Shown here: positions 7,845-15,470 of the stretch, one piece after another
How positions within the stretch are numbered: the stretch's first letter is position 1
How the letters are laid out: every line of letters begins with the position of its first letter
Source: an uncultured Lachnospiraceae bacterium
Lineage (GTDB): Bacteria; Bacillota; Clostridia; Lachnospirales; Lachnospiraceae
Assembly (NCBI GenBank): GCA_947650155.1
Contig: CANSUS010000034.1
Location: 1-38,690, forward strand
Direction of reading: 5' to 3'
DNA: 38,690 nucleotides
Translations under genes and position numbers: made by a program
Notes under the pieces: generated by a model
What the model was told of the DNA's origin: nothing
Database searches by the model: none
Seen by the model: the letters and a program-made list of their open reading frames with translations, nothing else

Positions 7845-8750
7845 ATGAAAGTAGACCGGCTTTTAGGGATCATTACCACGCTGCAACAGAATAAAAAAGT
7901 AACAGCGCCGTATCTGGCAGAGAAATTTGAAGTGTCTCGTAGAACGATCAACAGAGATATTGAAGATATTTGCCGTGCAGGTATTCCCATTGTTACAACC
8001 CAGGGAAATAATGGCGGTATTTCTATAATGGAGGGGTTTTCTCTTGACACGACGGTATTTACCGAACAGGAAATGGAGGAGATTTTTACCGGCTTACGGA
8101 CTTTGGACAGTGTTTCCGGCTCATCAAATGCGATGAAGCTCGCAAAGAAGATTGGAGGGGAATCTGCGATTGAATTGCCGGGCCATATGATGATTGACCT
8201 TTCTTCATTTTATAAAGAGGATTTGACGGTCAAGATAGAGCAGATCAAAAAGGCAATCAGCGAATCCTGTTGTATTTTATTTCGATATTATTATAATAAG
8301 GGTGAAGAATATAAGGTTGTTGAACCTTATATGGTGGTATTTAAATGGTCGGACTGGTATGTTTTTGGGTTTTGTAAAAAGAGCAGGGATTTTCGGATGT
8401 ACAAATTGCGGCGTTTGTGGGAACTGAATGTTACGGAGGAAAAGTTTGAACCCCGGGAGATCCCAGAGGAAAAGCTGCAATTCGGTTCACATATGACAGA
8501 CGATTATTTTATTACTGCAGTTTATGAGCCATCCATAAAATATAAACTGGTTGAAGAGTATGGACCGGAATCTTTTACTGTTATGGGGGACGGAAAAATA
8601 TATGCAAAATTAGGGTTTACCGATATAGAAGAGGCATTGCACTGGTTTTTGGGGTTAGGAAATAAAGTGAAAGTATTAGAACCGCCGGAAATGGTAGAAA
8701 AGGTGAAAACGGCAGTTAAGAATATTCTTCAGGGCTACGGGAAAACGTGA
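7845..8750 (+). CDS. WYL-domain transcriptional regulator with DeoR-type HTH
   Basis: A 301-residue ligand-responsive regulator. Residues 1-60 form a winged helix (LLGIITTLQQNKKVTAPYLA, then SRRTINRDIEDICRAGIPI). The WYL domain is at about 135-215, with KVVEPYMVVFKWSDWYVFGF and FRMYKLRRL. A C-terminal WCX segment runs to the end. The start at 7845 lacks the extra residues of an upstream ATG at 7788 and is preceded by AGGAAAGG. The next gene encodes a DUF3795 protein in the same direction, a pairing that suggests WYL control of it. A 14-bp dyad GACAT-N4-ATGTC (8759-8772) between the genes is a possible operator. Confidence 0.88.
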   Translation: MKVDRLLGIITTLQQNKKVTAPYLAEKFEVSRRTINRDIEDICRAGIPIVTTQGNNGGISIMEGFSLDTTVFTEQEMEEIFTGLRTLDSVSGSSNAMKLAKKIGGESAIELPGHMMIDLSSFYKEDLTVKIEQIKKAISESCCILFRYYYNKGEEYKVVEPYMVVFKWSDWYVFGFCKKSRDFRMYKLRRLWELNVTEEKFEPREIPEEKLQFGSHMTDDYFITAVYEPSIKYKLVEEYGPESFTVMGDGKIYAKLGFTDIEEALHWFLGLGNKVKVLEPPEMVEKVKTAVKNILQGYGKT

Positions 8751-8758
8751 AGGAACAC

Positions 8759-8772
8759 GACATATAGATGTC
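8759..8772. promoter_or_regulatory. Small dyad between WYL regulator and DUF3795 gene
   Basis: GACAT (8759-8763), ATAG and ATGTC (8768-8772) form a perfect dyad just upstream of a TATGAT -10-like box and the DUF3795 start. It is a candidate operator for the adjacent WYL regulator, inferred from position. Confidence 0.3.
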
Positions 8773-8818
8773 ATGTTTATTGTGATATGATAGAAAAAAA
8801 CAGGAAGGAGGTTTTATG

Positions 8819-9085
8819 ATGATTGATTCACGTTGTGGACTTCACTGTACAGGTTGTGAGTATAAAGAAACTTGTGGCTGCGGGGGATGTATTGAAACGA
8901 ATGGACAGCCTTTTCATGGGGAATGTCCGATTGCGGTCTGCTGCCAGAGTAAAGGACTGACACATTGTGGGGAGTGCCCTGATATCCCATGTGAACTGTT
9001 GACACAGTATTCCTGTGATCCTGAACATGGGGACAATCCTCATGGGGCAAGGATTGAGCAGTGTAAGAAATGGAATATGCGTTAA
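8819..9085 (+). CDS. DUF3795 cysteine-rich protein
   Basis: An 88-residue protein with 14 cysteines, starting MIDSRCGLHCTGC and continuing CGCGGC, CPIAVCC, HCGECPDIPC. This spacing is typical of DUF3795, proposed to bind zinc or iron; no enzymatic role is established. The second of two consecutive ATGs (8819) is 7 bases from GGAGG and is preferred over 8816. It follows the WYL regulator and is probably under its control. Confidence 0.85.
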   Translation: MIDSRCGLHCTGCEYKETCGCGGCIETNGQPFHGECPIAVCCQSKGLTHCGECPDIPCELLTQYSCDPEHGDNPHGARIEQCKKWNMR

Positions 9086-9133
9086 AAGAAAGTTAGTTGG
9101 TATGTGTGCTAAATCGTACAGACGGGAGTAAAA

Positions 9134-9943
9134 ATGGATTTTAACAAACTGAGGGAAATAAGTAACGAAACCGAGCAAATATCAAAGACTTATGAGATTT
9201 TCAATGAAGAATCAAGATTGAATTGTTCTAAAGCTGCAAGGGTAGAATTTCTGACAACGGTGAAATATATTGAACAGTATCTTACGCCAAATGCGAAAAT
9301 ACTTGATATTGGCGCCGGCGCTGGTGAGTACAGCCTTTATTTTGCTAAGAAGGGATATGACGTCAACGCGATAGAATTGGCGGACAACAATATAAAAGTT
9401 TTCAGGAAAAAAATATCAGCGGATTGTCCGGTTGCCTTGAGGCAGGGAAATGCGCTGGACCTTTCAATTTATGATGATAAAAGTTTTGACATTGTTCTTC
9501 TTTTTGGTCCTTTATACCATTTACATAACGAGGCTGACAGGCAAAAATGTATTTCAGAAGCGAAAAGGGTATGTAAAGATGATGGAATGATATTTTTTGC
9601 ATTTATATCCCATGATATGGTCATACTTACCGAATTGGGATATAATTCTGACTTTTTTAACGGCAGTGATTACAACCATGAAACATTACGACTGGAGGAC
9701 TTTCCATTTGTATTTTTTACAGTTGACGAATGTAGAAAAATGCTAAGCAACGGTGGAATAGCTGTTGTAAAAGAAATTGCTGCAGACGGTCTGAGCGAAT
9801 TAATGGCTGAAAAGATCAATCTATTGGATGATTACAGTTACGAACAATATTTAAAATACCATTTTTACTGCTGTGAAAAACCTGAATTACTTGGTCATAG
9901 CAATCATCTTTTGTTTATAGGGAAAAAATCCGCCGCTTGTTGA
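9134..9943 (+). CDS. Class I SAM-dependent methyltransferase
   Basis: A 269-residue soluble protein with a Rossmann-type methyltransferase core. Motif I is ILDIGAGAGEYS (56-67), the acidic residue ending strand 2 is in NAIELAD, and FDIVLLFGPLYHL forms the strand 4 region, as in the Methyltransf_11/25 group. The substrate cannot be told. Start: GGAG ten bases upstream of the ATG. It stands alone between the DUF3795 gene and the Rrf2 regulator, ending near a GC-rich hairpin. Confidence 0.88.
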   Translation: MDFNKLREISNETEQISKTYEIFNEESRLNCSKAARVEFLTTVKYIEQYLTPNAKILDIGAGAGEYSLYFAKKGYDVNAIELADNNIKVFRKKISADCPVALRQGNALDLSIYDDKSFDIVLLFGPLYHLHNEADRQKCISEAKRVCKDDGMIFFAFISHDMVILTELGYNSDFFNGSDYNHETLRLEDFPFVFFTVDECRKMLSNGGIAVVKEIAADGLSELMAEKINLLDDYSYEQYLKYHFYCCEKPELLGHSNHLLFIGKKSAAC

Positions 9944-9961
9944 TGAAAAAACGAGCGGCGT
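9930..9961 (+). terminator. GC-rich hairpin at the end of the methyltransferase gene
   Basis: CGCCGCTTG near 9931 pairs with CGAGCGGCG near 9960 with one wobble, across the stop codon of the methyltransferase gene. The T-run after it is poor, so termination efficiency is uncertain. Confidence 0.4.
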
Positions 9962-10010
9962 CTGTCGCTTATCACATTACTAAATTGTACGGCCTGGAAT
10001 AAAATATCTA

Positions 10011-10048
10011 TTGTAACTATTGAAATTACAACTTAAAAGAGATAGAAT
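10011..10048 (+). promoter_or_regulatory. Promoter and operator of the Rrf2 regulator gene
   Basis: TTGAAA (10020-10025), a 17-base spacer and TAGAAT (10043-10048) form a promoter. Overlapping its -35 box is the dyad TTGTAA-N9-TTACAA (10011-10031), the same TGTAA-N9-TTACA pattern found twice before the next gene, so the regulator probably controls itself. Confidence 0.65.
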
Positions 10049-10157
10049 GAAAAGGCGGTAGGAGTTTGTTTCTGCGCGGCGTTTCTAAATTTAATCATGC
10101 GCAGATGCAATAAATTTTCACTAGATTGAGTCAAATTCGTACAGAAATGAGGGAAAT

Positions 10158-10601
10158 ATGCAGATTTCAAGTCGATTTACACTGGCGGTTCACATCTTTG
10201 CCTGTATCGACACATTTGGGTGTGAGTATAAAGTTACCAGTGATTTTCTTGCAGGAAGTACTAATGTGAATCCGGTCATTATCCGAAAGATTTTAGGCCA
10301 GCTGAAAGGCGCAGGTTTGATTGAGGTGGCAAGGGGAACCGGAGGTACTACCGTTGCGAAATCATTGGAAGAGATAACATTTTTAGACATATACCGTGCG
10401 GTGGAATGTGTCGAAAACGGAGAATTGTTTCATTTTCATGAAAATCCAAGTACAAATTGTCCCGTGGGAAAAAATATTCATCGCATTTTGGACGATAAAC
10501 TCCTGCGGGTACAGAACGCTTTGGAAAAAGAACTTGCATCGATTACTCTGGCAGATGTGAAAAAGGATACAGAAAAATATTTGGGTGAAGAGAATAGGTA
10601 G
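10158..10601 (+). CDS. Rrf2-family transcriptional regulator
   Basis: A 147-residue winged-helix regulator: MQISSRFTLAVHIFACI at the N terminus, recognition region TNVNPVIIRKILGQLKGAGL (about 32-51) and wing ARGTGGTTVA. Unlike the iron-sulfur Rrf2 proteins (IscR, NsrR) it lacks the three-cysteine cluster motif and keeps only NCPVGKNIHRIL, as in YwnA-type members that sense small thiol-reactive signals. Matching dyads lie before this gene and before the next one, so it is probably the repressor of both. Confidence 0.88.
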   Translation: MQISSRFTLAVHIFACIDTFGCEYKVTSDFLAGSTNVNPVIIRKILGQLKGAGLIEVARGTGGTTVAKSLEEITFLDIYRAVECVENGELFHFHENPSTNCPVGKNIHRILDDKLLRVQNALEKELASITLADVKKDTEKYLGEENR

Positions 10602-10663
10602 GCTGAAAATCAAGGTATTACGGGACTGTTCCGTATGCCTTGAATTTTTTTTGAAAAAAGTAG

Positions 10664-10734
10664 TTGTAACTATTGACATTACATCTAACGAATGATATTA
10701 TACGTTTATAAGATGTAACAATGATTATTACATC
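10664..10734 (+). promoter_or_regulatory. Promoter with two Rrf2 operators upstream of the SnoaL-like gene
   Basis: TTGACA (10673-10678), 17 bases and TATTAT (10696-10701) form the promoter. One dyad TGTAA-N9-TTACA (10665-10683) covers the -35 box. A second (10714-10732, with longer arms GATGTAA/TTACATC at 10712-10734) lies just past the expected start near 10708. Binding at either would block transcription. Confidence 0.7.
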
Positions 10735-10773
10735 AACGTATTAAACAATTCAAACCAATAGGAGGATATTATA

Positions 10774-11547
10774 ATGACACAGATTGAAAAAGCAAAAGAA
10801 CTGATAAACACATTTGCAACAGGCGATGCTCAAAAAGCGGCTTCGCTTTTGGCGGAGGGATATATCCAGCATAACCTTGCATATGGAACAGGACGTGACG
10901 CCTTTGTTGAAAGCGTAAACTATCTTGCATCTGCTCCTGTTAAGACAACCGTAAATAATATTCGTGCGTATGAGGATGGGAATAAGGTGTTTTTACAGAC
11001 TGTTTACAACTTTGCAGGGGCAGGCGAACAGGTAGCGTTTGATATTTTCCGTTTTGACAGTGAGGGAAAAATCGCAGAACATTGGGATAATCTTGCTGAT
11101 AAGGCACAGCCCAATCCGTCCGGCCATACACAGATAGATCATGTGGCATCAGTTAAGGATTTGGAAAAAACGGAGGAAAATCGTCAGATTGTCAAAAATT
11201 TTCTGTATGATGTAATGCAGGGAAATCATGCTGAAAAGACACCGGATTATTTTGAAGGAGATGTTTATATTCAACACAATACGGGGATTGCAGATGGTCT
11301 GTCCGGTTTGGGAGCAGCGCTTGCAGCTTTGGCTGAGCAGAATATACAGATGATTTATACTACCGTTCATCAGGTGCTTGCACAGGGAAATTATGTACTC
11401 GCTGTCAGTGAAGGAACTTTTGGCGGGGCGCCTACCAGCTATTATGATCTATGGAGAGTGGAAAAAGGTAAGATTGCCGAGCACTGGGATGTAATGGAGA
11501 CAATTGCGGACAAAGAGAACTGGAAAAATGCGAATGGAAAATTTTAG
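10774..11547 (+). CDS. Duplicated NTF2/SnoaL-like protein
   Basis: A 257-residue protein made of two tandem NTF2/SnoaL-like alpha+beta cone domains. The repeat is visible: YIQHNLAYGTGRDAF (about 30) against YIQHNTGIADGLSGLG (about 167), and FRFDSEGKIAEHWDNL (about 91) against WRVEKGKIAEHWDVM (about 226). Such folds bind small hydrophobic ligands and can be isomerases or cyclases; polyketide relatives exist but nothing here points to a pathway. AGGAGG precedes the ATG. Promoter and two dyads upstream indicate repression by the neighbouring Rrf2 protein, so the substrate may be a stress-related electrophile (inference). Confidence 0.85.
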   Translation: MTQIEKAKELINTFATGDAQKAASLLAEGYIQHNLAYGTGRDAFVESVNYLASAPVKTTVNNIRAYEDGNKVFLQTVYNFAGAGEQVAFDIFRFDSEGKIAEHWDNLADKAQPNPSGHTQIDHVASVKDLEKTEENRQIVKNFLYDVMQGNHAEKTPDYFEGDVYIQHNTGIADGLSGLGAALAALAEQNIQMIYTTVHQVLAQGNYVLAVSEGTFGGAPTSYYDLWRVEKGKIAEHWDVMETIADKENWKNANGKF

Positions 11548-11655
11548 ATTGCGGCAGCGGCTGATGCACAGGGATCATTTGTAAAAGCAAGTTTAAAGAG
11601 AAGTTTATGAATTCAGTGTGAAAAGAGGCGTTGTAACAGAATATGAAGAAAGGCG

Positions 11656-12576
11656 GTGTGCGTATTGTTTGATTGGAGAACTTACAAAGAAGAGGACACG
11701 TTAAGTGGCGTTGACAGGCTGCGTGAGGTTCTGGACAGAGCGGATGCCGTAGTGGTTGGCGCCGGTGCCGGTCTCTCTACTTCAGCGGGATTTGTTTATA
11801 CAGGAGAACGCTTTGACAGATACTTTCATGACTTTGCGGAAAAGTATCATTTCAGGGATATGTATTCCGGTGGGTTCTATCCATATGATACACTGGAAGA
11901 GCATTGGGCTTATTGGAGCCGGTATATTTATATCAACCGGTATATGGATGCTCCGAAGCCGGTTTACCATAAACTGTACGATCTGGTGAAAGACAAAGAT
12001 TATTTCGTGCTGACAACGAATGTGGATCACTGTTTCCAAAAGGCCGGCTTTGATAAACAACGGCTTTTTTACACTCAGGGGGACTATGGACTGTTCCAGT
12101 GCAGCAGGCCATGCCACCGGGATACCTACGACAATGAGGCTGTTATTCGGGAAATGGTTGAAGCGCAGGGTTATGTTATTGATACTGATGGTACATTGAT
12201 TCTGCCGGAAAGCGTATCATCCAAAATGATGGTTCCGTCAGACCTTGTTCCGCATTGCCCGAAGTGCGGGGAGCCCATGAGCATGAACTTCCGGGCAGAC
12301 CATACCTTTGTAGAGGATGAAGGTTGGCATAAGGCTTCGGAGCGGTATGCAGAATTTCTCCGCGGACACTGGAATGTGAAAGTAGTGTTTTTAGAGGCAG
12401 CAGTTGGATTCAATACGCCAACAATTGTAAAATACAGTTTCTGGCGTATGACGCACGAATGGAAAGATGCTGTTTATATCTGTCTGAACTATGGAGAGGC
12501 ATATGCGCCTGATGAAATAAAAAAGAAATCTATTTGTATCAACGGAGACATCGGGGAAATTTTGCATCAGCTTTAG
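11656..12576 (+). CDS. Sir2-family protein resembling class M (ADP-ribosylating) sirtuins
   Basis: A 306-residue NAD-dependent Sir2 enzyme. The NAD loop is GAGAGLSTSAG (35-45). TTNVD places Asn122 as in sirtuins. YTQGDYG (139-145) has Gln141 where deacylating sirtuins have the catalytic histidine. A zinc site is formed by Cys149, Cys153, Cys201 and Cys204. FLEAAVGFNTP (245-255) replaces the usual GTSL motif. The Gln for His change and the GFNTP segment match class M sirtuins, which ADP-ribosylate proteins. Their usual partners (macrodomain protein, GcvH-like and LplA-like genes) are absent. The GTG start at 11656 is uncertain: TTG at 11665 has a better-spaced AGGCGG. Confidence 0.82.
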   Translation: MCVLFDWRTYKEEDTLSGVDRLREVLDRADAVVVGAGAGLSTSAGFVYTGERFDRYFHDFAEKYHFRDMYSGGFYPYDTLEEHWAYWSRYIYINRYMDAPKPVYHKLYDLVKDKDYFVLTTNVDHCFQKAGFDKQRLFYTQGDYGLFQCSRPCHRDTYDNEAVIREMVEAQGYVIDTDGTLILPESVSSKMMVPSDLVPHCPKCGEPMSMNFRADHTFVEDEGWHKASERYAEFLRGHWNVKVVFLEAAVGFNTPTIVKYSFWRMTHEWKDAVYICLNYGEAYAPDEIKKKSICINGDIGEILHQL

Positions 12577-12625
12577 GTAAAACATGGAAACGGATGCCTA
12601 TTCCAACCACTTTTCTAATCACTAA

Positions 12626-12654
12626 TTGACAAGAATGGTTAGAATGGTTAGAAT
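12626..12654 (+). promoter_or_regulatory. Promoter containing a 9-bp tandem repeat
   Basis: TTGACA (12626-12631), 17 bases and TAGAAT (12649-12654) form a near-consensus promoter. The spacer is built from GAATGGTTA repeated at 12633-12641 and 12642-12650, with GAATG beginning a third unit, so it may be an operator or a slippage site. Confidence 0.6.
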
Positions 12655-12684
12655 GTGGGTAGAATCTTTTTGGGAGGCGATCAG

Positions 12685-13998
12685 ATGATTTATCAAGAAA
12701 GTGAGACCGTGGAATTGAAGTCTGTTGTAGTGGATGACATTAAGAAAGAGATTATTGCGTTTGCAAATTGCGAAGGCGGGAAATTGTATATTGGTGTTCA
12801 GGATGACGGAACTGTAGTTGGTCTGGATGATCCGGATGGAGCAGCTTTGCAGGTCAGTAATATGGTACGGGATGCAATCAAGCCAGATTTGACGATGTTC
12901 CTGCATTATAAGACTTTAAATGAAAATGGTAAACAGATCGTTGCCGTTGATGTGCAGCAAGGAACGGAACGCCCATATTATATTGCAAAAAAAGGGATGC
13001 GCCCGGAAGGTGTGTTTGTCCGCCAGGGGTATTCTTCTGTCCCGGCTACCAACACAGCCATCCGGCGCATGATTAAGGAGACAGACGGAGACTATTTTGA
13101 AGAAATGCGGTCTCTGGAACAGGACTTGACATTTGAGGCAGCGGAAAAGGAATTTTCTGAAAGAAATATCCTGTTTGGAGAGACGCAGATGAAAACCTTA
13201 GGCATTATGACTCATGACGGTGTTTATACGAATTTAGGATTATTGCTGTCCGACCAGTGTGTGCATACGATTAAAGCAGTGGTATTTCAGGGAACTACCC
13301 AAAATGAATTTAGGGATCGGAAAGAGTTTTCCGGTTCCTTATTTCGGCAGATGGATGAAGTATATGATTACATTGACTTTCGGAACCAGATTCATTCTTC
13401 ATTTCAAAAATTACGTCGGATCGATCAAAGGGACTATCCGGAAACTGCTGTCAGGGAGGCCCTTTTGAATTTGCTTGTGCACCGCGAATATTCTTTCCGT
13501 GCCAGCACGTTCATCAGTATTTATACGGACCGGATTGAATTTACTTCGATTGGTGGTCTTGTAAGCGGAGTAACCTTAAAGGACGTCATGATGGGTATTT
13601 CCGTATGCCGGAATGTAAAGCTGGCGAATGTATTCTATCGTCTGGAACTGATTGAAGCCTATGGAACAGGGATGTTAAAGATTATGGAGGCTTATGCAGG
13701 AACAGGCAAGGAACCTAAAATAGAAACTTCTGACAATGCTTTTAAGATCATCCTTCCAAATCTGAATGTACATGCAGAGCAGGAAAAACCGGATGCTGCT
13801 CCGCCAAAATACAGTGTGGAGGAGGATGCAGTAATTGTTTTGGCAAAAGAACAGGGGATCTTCACAAGAAAAGACGTGGAAAAAGCGCTGGGGATTAGCC
13901 AGACAACCTGTGGACGATTATTGAAACAGATGATTGGAAAAGGACAGATTGTTCAAGAAGGAAGAAGCAGAAATACGCATTATCGCCTTGCGGAGTAA
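12685..13998 (+). CDS. AlbA_2/Schlafen-type ATP-binding transcriptional regulator
   Basis: A 437-residue protein of the COG2865 type. The N-terminal AlbA_2 (Schlafen-like) domain shows ESETVELKS (5-13), IIAFANCEGGKLYIGVQDDG and VRQGYSSVPAT. The middle part with YPETAVREALLNLLVHREYS and the later IEAYGTGMLKIMEAY is a HATPase-like ATP-binding region. The C terminus, from about residue 370 (VEEDAVIVLAKEQGIFTRKD), is a winged helix-turn-helix. GGGAGG lies 8 bases before the ATG at 12685; the ATG at 12655 lies beside the promoter and is rejected. Members are presumed regulators, some linked to phage or stress functions; the target here is unknown. Confidence 0.85.
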   Translation: MIYQESETVELKSVVVDDIKKEIIAFANCEGGKLYIGVQDDGTVVGLDDPDGAALQVSNMVRDAIKPDLTMFLHYKTLNENGKQIVAVDVQQGTERPYYIAKKGMRPEGVFVRQGYSSVPATNTAIRRMIKETDGDYFEEMRSLEQDLTFEAAEKEFSERNILFGETQMKTLGIMTHDGVYTNLGLLLSDQCVHTIKAVVFQGTTQNEFRDRKEFSGSLFRQMDEVYDYIDFRNQIHSSFQKLRRIDQRDYPETAVREALLNLLVHREYSFRASTFISIYTDRIEFTSIGGLVSGVTLKDVMMGISVCRNVKLANVFYRLELIEAYGTGMLKIMEAYAGTGKEPKIETSDNAFKIILPNLNVHAEQEKPDAAPPKYSVEEDAVIVLAKEQGIFTRKDVEKALGISQTTCGRLLKQMIGKGQIVQEGRSRNTHYRLAE

Positions 13999-14030
13999 AT
14001 AAACGCATTTAAATTACTGGAGATGGATTT

Positions 14031-14750
14031 ATGATAAATTTTATGAAATCAAAGATGAATAATTTTTCCTATTCCGACTGGAATACCTATTTTAAGCAAA
14101 ACGATGAGCACCGTCTGGTGATTCCGTTTGAAAATGACACATTGACGGAGGGGGAAAAGAAGTTGATATTTCCTTCTATATGTCAATTTGAGCGGGGAGA
14201 GCATTCTGACGGAAAACACTTAATAAGGGTGGCGGATATCTTTGCGGGGAAAATACATAATGAAGATTATAAGTATTGTATCAGGCGGTTTATAAAGGAA
14301 GAAAATGCACATTCCGGATATTTGAAACAATATATGGATCATTATAATGTCCAAGCAAAGGAAACCGTAATTCTGGATCGCATATTCAGGCAGTTAAGAA
14401 AGCTTGCAGGGCTTCGGTGTGAGGTTATTGTTCTGGTAACGGCCGAGATGATAGCATTATCCTATTATGATGCTTTGAAGAATGCCACGAAATCCACTGC
14501 ATTAAAGGCTATATGCTGTCAGATGCTTCATGATGAGATACCTCACGTCATGTTTCAGTCGTACACGCTTTCGCACTTTAAAAATACATTTTATATTGAA
14601 CTGATACGAAGGACGCTAATGATGGCTGCATCCGCTGCAACATGGATTAGTTGTTATAAAGTGTTTGCATCGGCGGGATGGACATTTAAAAAATTTGTGG
14701 GTGCGAATTTTTATTATCTTAGTCATTCGATGAAATTATCTGCGGATTGA
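14031..14750 (+). CDS. Ferritin-like diiron protein
   Basis: A 239-residue, largely helical protein. The pattern of a carboxylate-bridged diiron four-helix bundle is visible: ERGEHSDGKH (about 54-63), EENAHSGY with ExxH (about 90-97), AEMIALSYYDAL (about 138) and HDEIPHVMF with ExxH (about 168-176). Ferritin-like oxidases and N-oxygenases (AurF/CmlI type) share this layout, so it may be an oxidase or a stress protein. The substrate is not evident. The C-terminal region (about 190-230) is hydrophobic. GGAG lies 9 bases upstream. No partner gene is recognised. Confidence 0.65.
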   Translation: MINFMKSKMNNFSYSDWNTYFKQNDEHRLVIPFENDTLTEGEKKLIFPSICQFERGEHSDGKHLIRVADIFAGKIHNEDYKYCIRRFIKEENAHSGYLKQYMDHYNVQAKETVILDRIFRQLRKLAGLRCEVIVLVTAEMIALSYYDALKNATKSTALKAICCQMLHDEIPHVMFQSYTLSHFKNTFYIELIRRTLMMAASAATWISCYKVFASAGWTFKKFVGANFYYLSHSMKLSAD

Positions 14751-14853
14751 CAAACAGAGCAGAGATCCTGACGTCCAGTGGAGAGGATATAGAAAAAGCA
14801 TTGTATATTGTATATATTGAAACAATACTGAAATCTTTAGGAAAGGAATTATT

Positions 14854-15453
14854 ATGACAAAAGTATATTTTGTGCGGCATGCACAACCGGAACCAATCTG
14901 GGATGATGAGAATAGACCTTTGACAAAGGAAGGGAAAGAAGATTCTAAAATGGTATTGGACTTTTTGAAAGATAAAGAAATTGATGTTTTTTATAGCAGT
15001 CCTTATAAAAGAAGCTTTGATACTATTTCAGATATGGCAGCATTTTTTGGAAAAACGATTATCACGGATAAGAGACTTCGGGAAAGAGAGCATGGCATTG
15101 ACGGCAATCAATATGGTATGTTTGAAAAAAGGTGGAATGACCATGACTATCATGAGGAAAACGGAGAATCCCTCCGTATGGTGCAGGAAAGAAATATTGC
15201 GGCGCTTGTGGATATATTGAAGGAGAATAAAGATAAAAATATTGTGATTGGAACGCACGGGACAGCGCTTAGTACGATACTGAATTTTTATGATCCGAAA
15301 TTCGGGTGTAAAGATTTTTTGCGCATTATTGACTGGATGCCCTATGTGATCGAACTGGACTTTGAGGGAGATGAACTGACAGGGGTGACGGAACATTGTC
15401 ATGTGGAGAAGAAATTTAATGGGAAGAACAGGGCAGACAAGAAGAAAGAGTGA
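14854..15453 (+). CDS. Histidine phosphatase superfamily protein
   Basis: A 199-residue cytoplasmic phosphatase of the phosphoglycerate mutase-like branch. The phosphohistidine motif RHAQP starts at Arg8/His9. SSPYKRSFDT (about 49-58) holds the second arginine, REREHG the acidic region, and IGTHGTAL (about 132) the second histidine. The substrate could be a sugar phosphate or a nucleotide. AGGAAAGGA precedes the ATG. Its stop codon lies inside the terminator hairpin shared with the convergent kinase gene. Confidence 0.88.
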   Translation: MTKVYFVRHAQPEPIWDDENRPLTKEGKEDSKMVLDFLKDKEIDVFYSSPYKRSFDTISDMAAFFGKTIITDKRLREREHGIDGNQYGMFEKRWNDHDYHEENGESLRMVQERNIAALVDILKENKDKNIVIGTHGTALSTILNFYDPKFGCKDFLRIIDWMPYVIELDFEGDELTGVTEHCHVEKKFNGKNRADKKKE

Positions 15454-15470
15454 CAGGAATGTCACTCTTT
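15445..15470. terminator. Bidirectional terminator containing both convergent stop codons
   Basis: AAAGAGTGACA (15445-15455), GGAA and TGTCACTCTTT (15460-15470) form a perfect 11-bp stem. The plus-strand phosphatase stop (15451-15453) and the minus-strand kinase stop (15462-15464) both lie in the stem, one in each arm. Confidence 0.75.

Noticed and set aside
10774-11547. Polyketide cyclase of a biosynthetic cluster
   Set aside because: The fold is SnoaL-like but no polyketide or tailoring genes are nearby; regulation by Rrf2 suggests a stress function.
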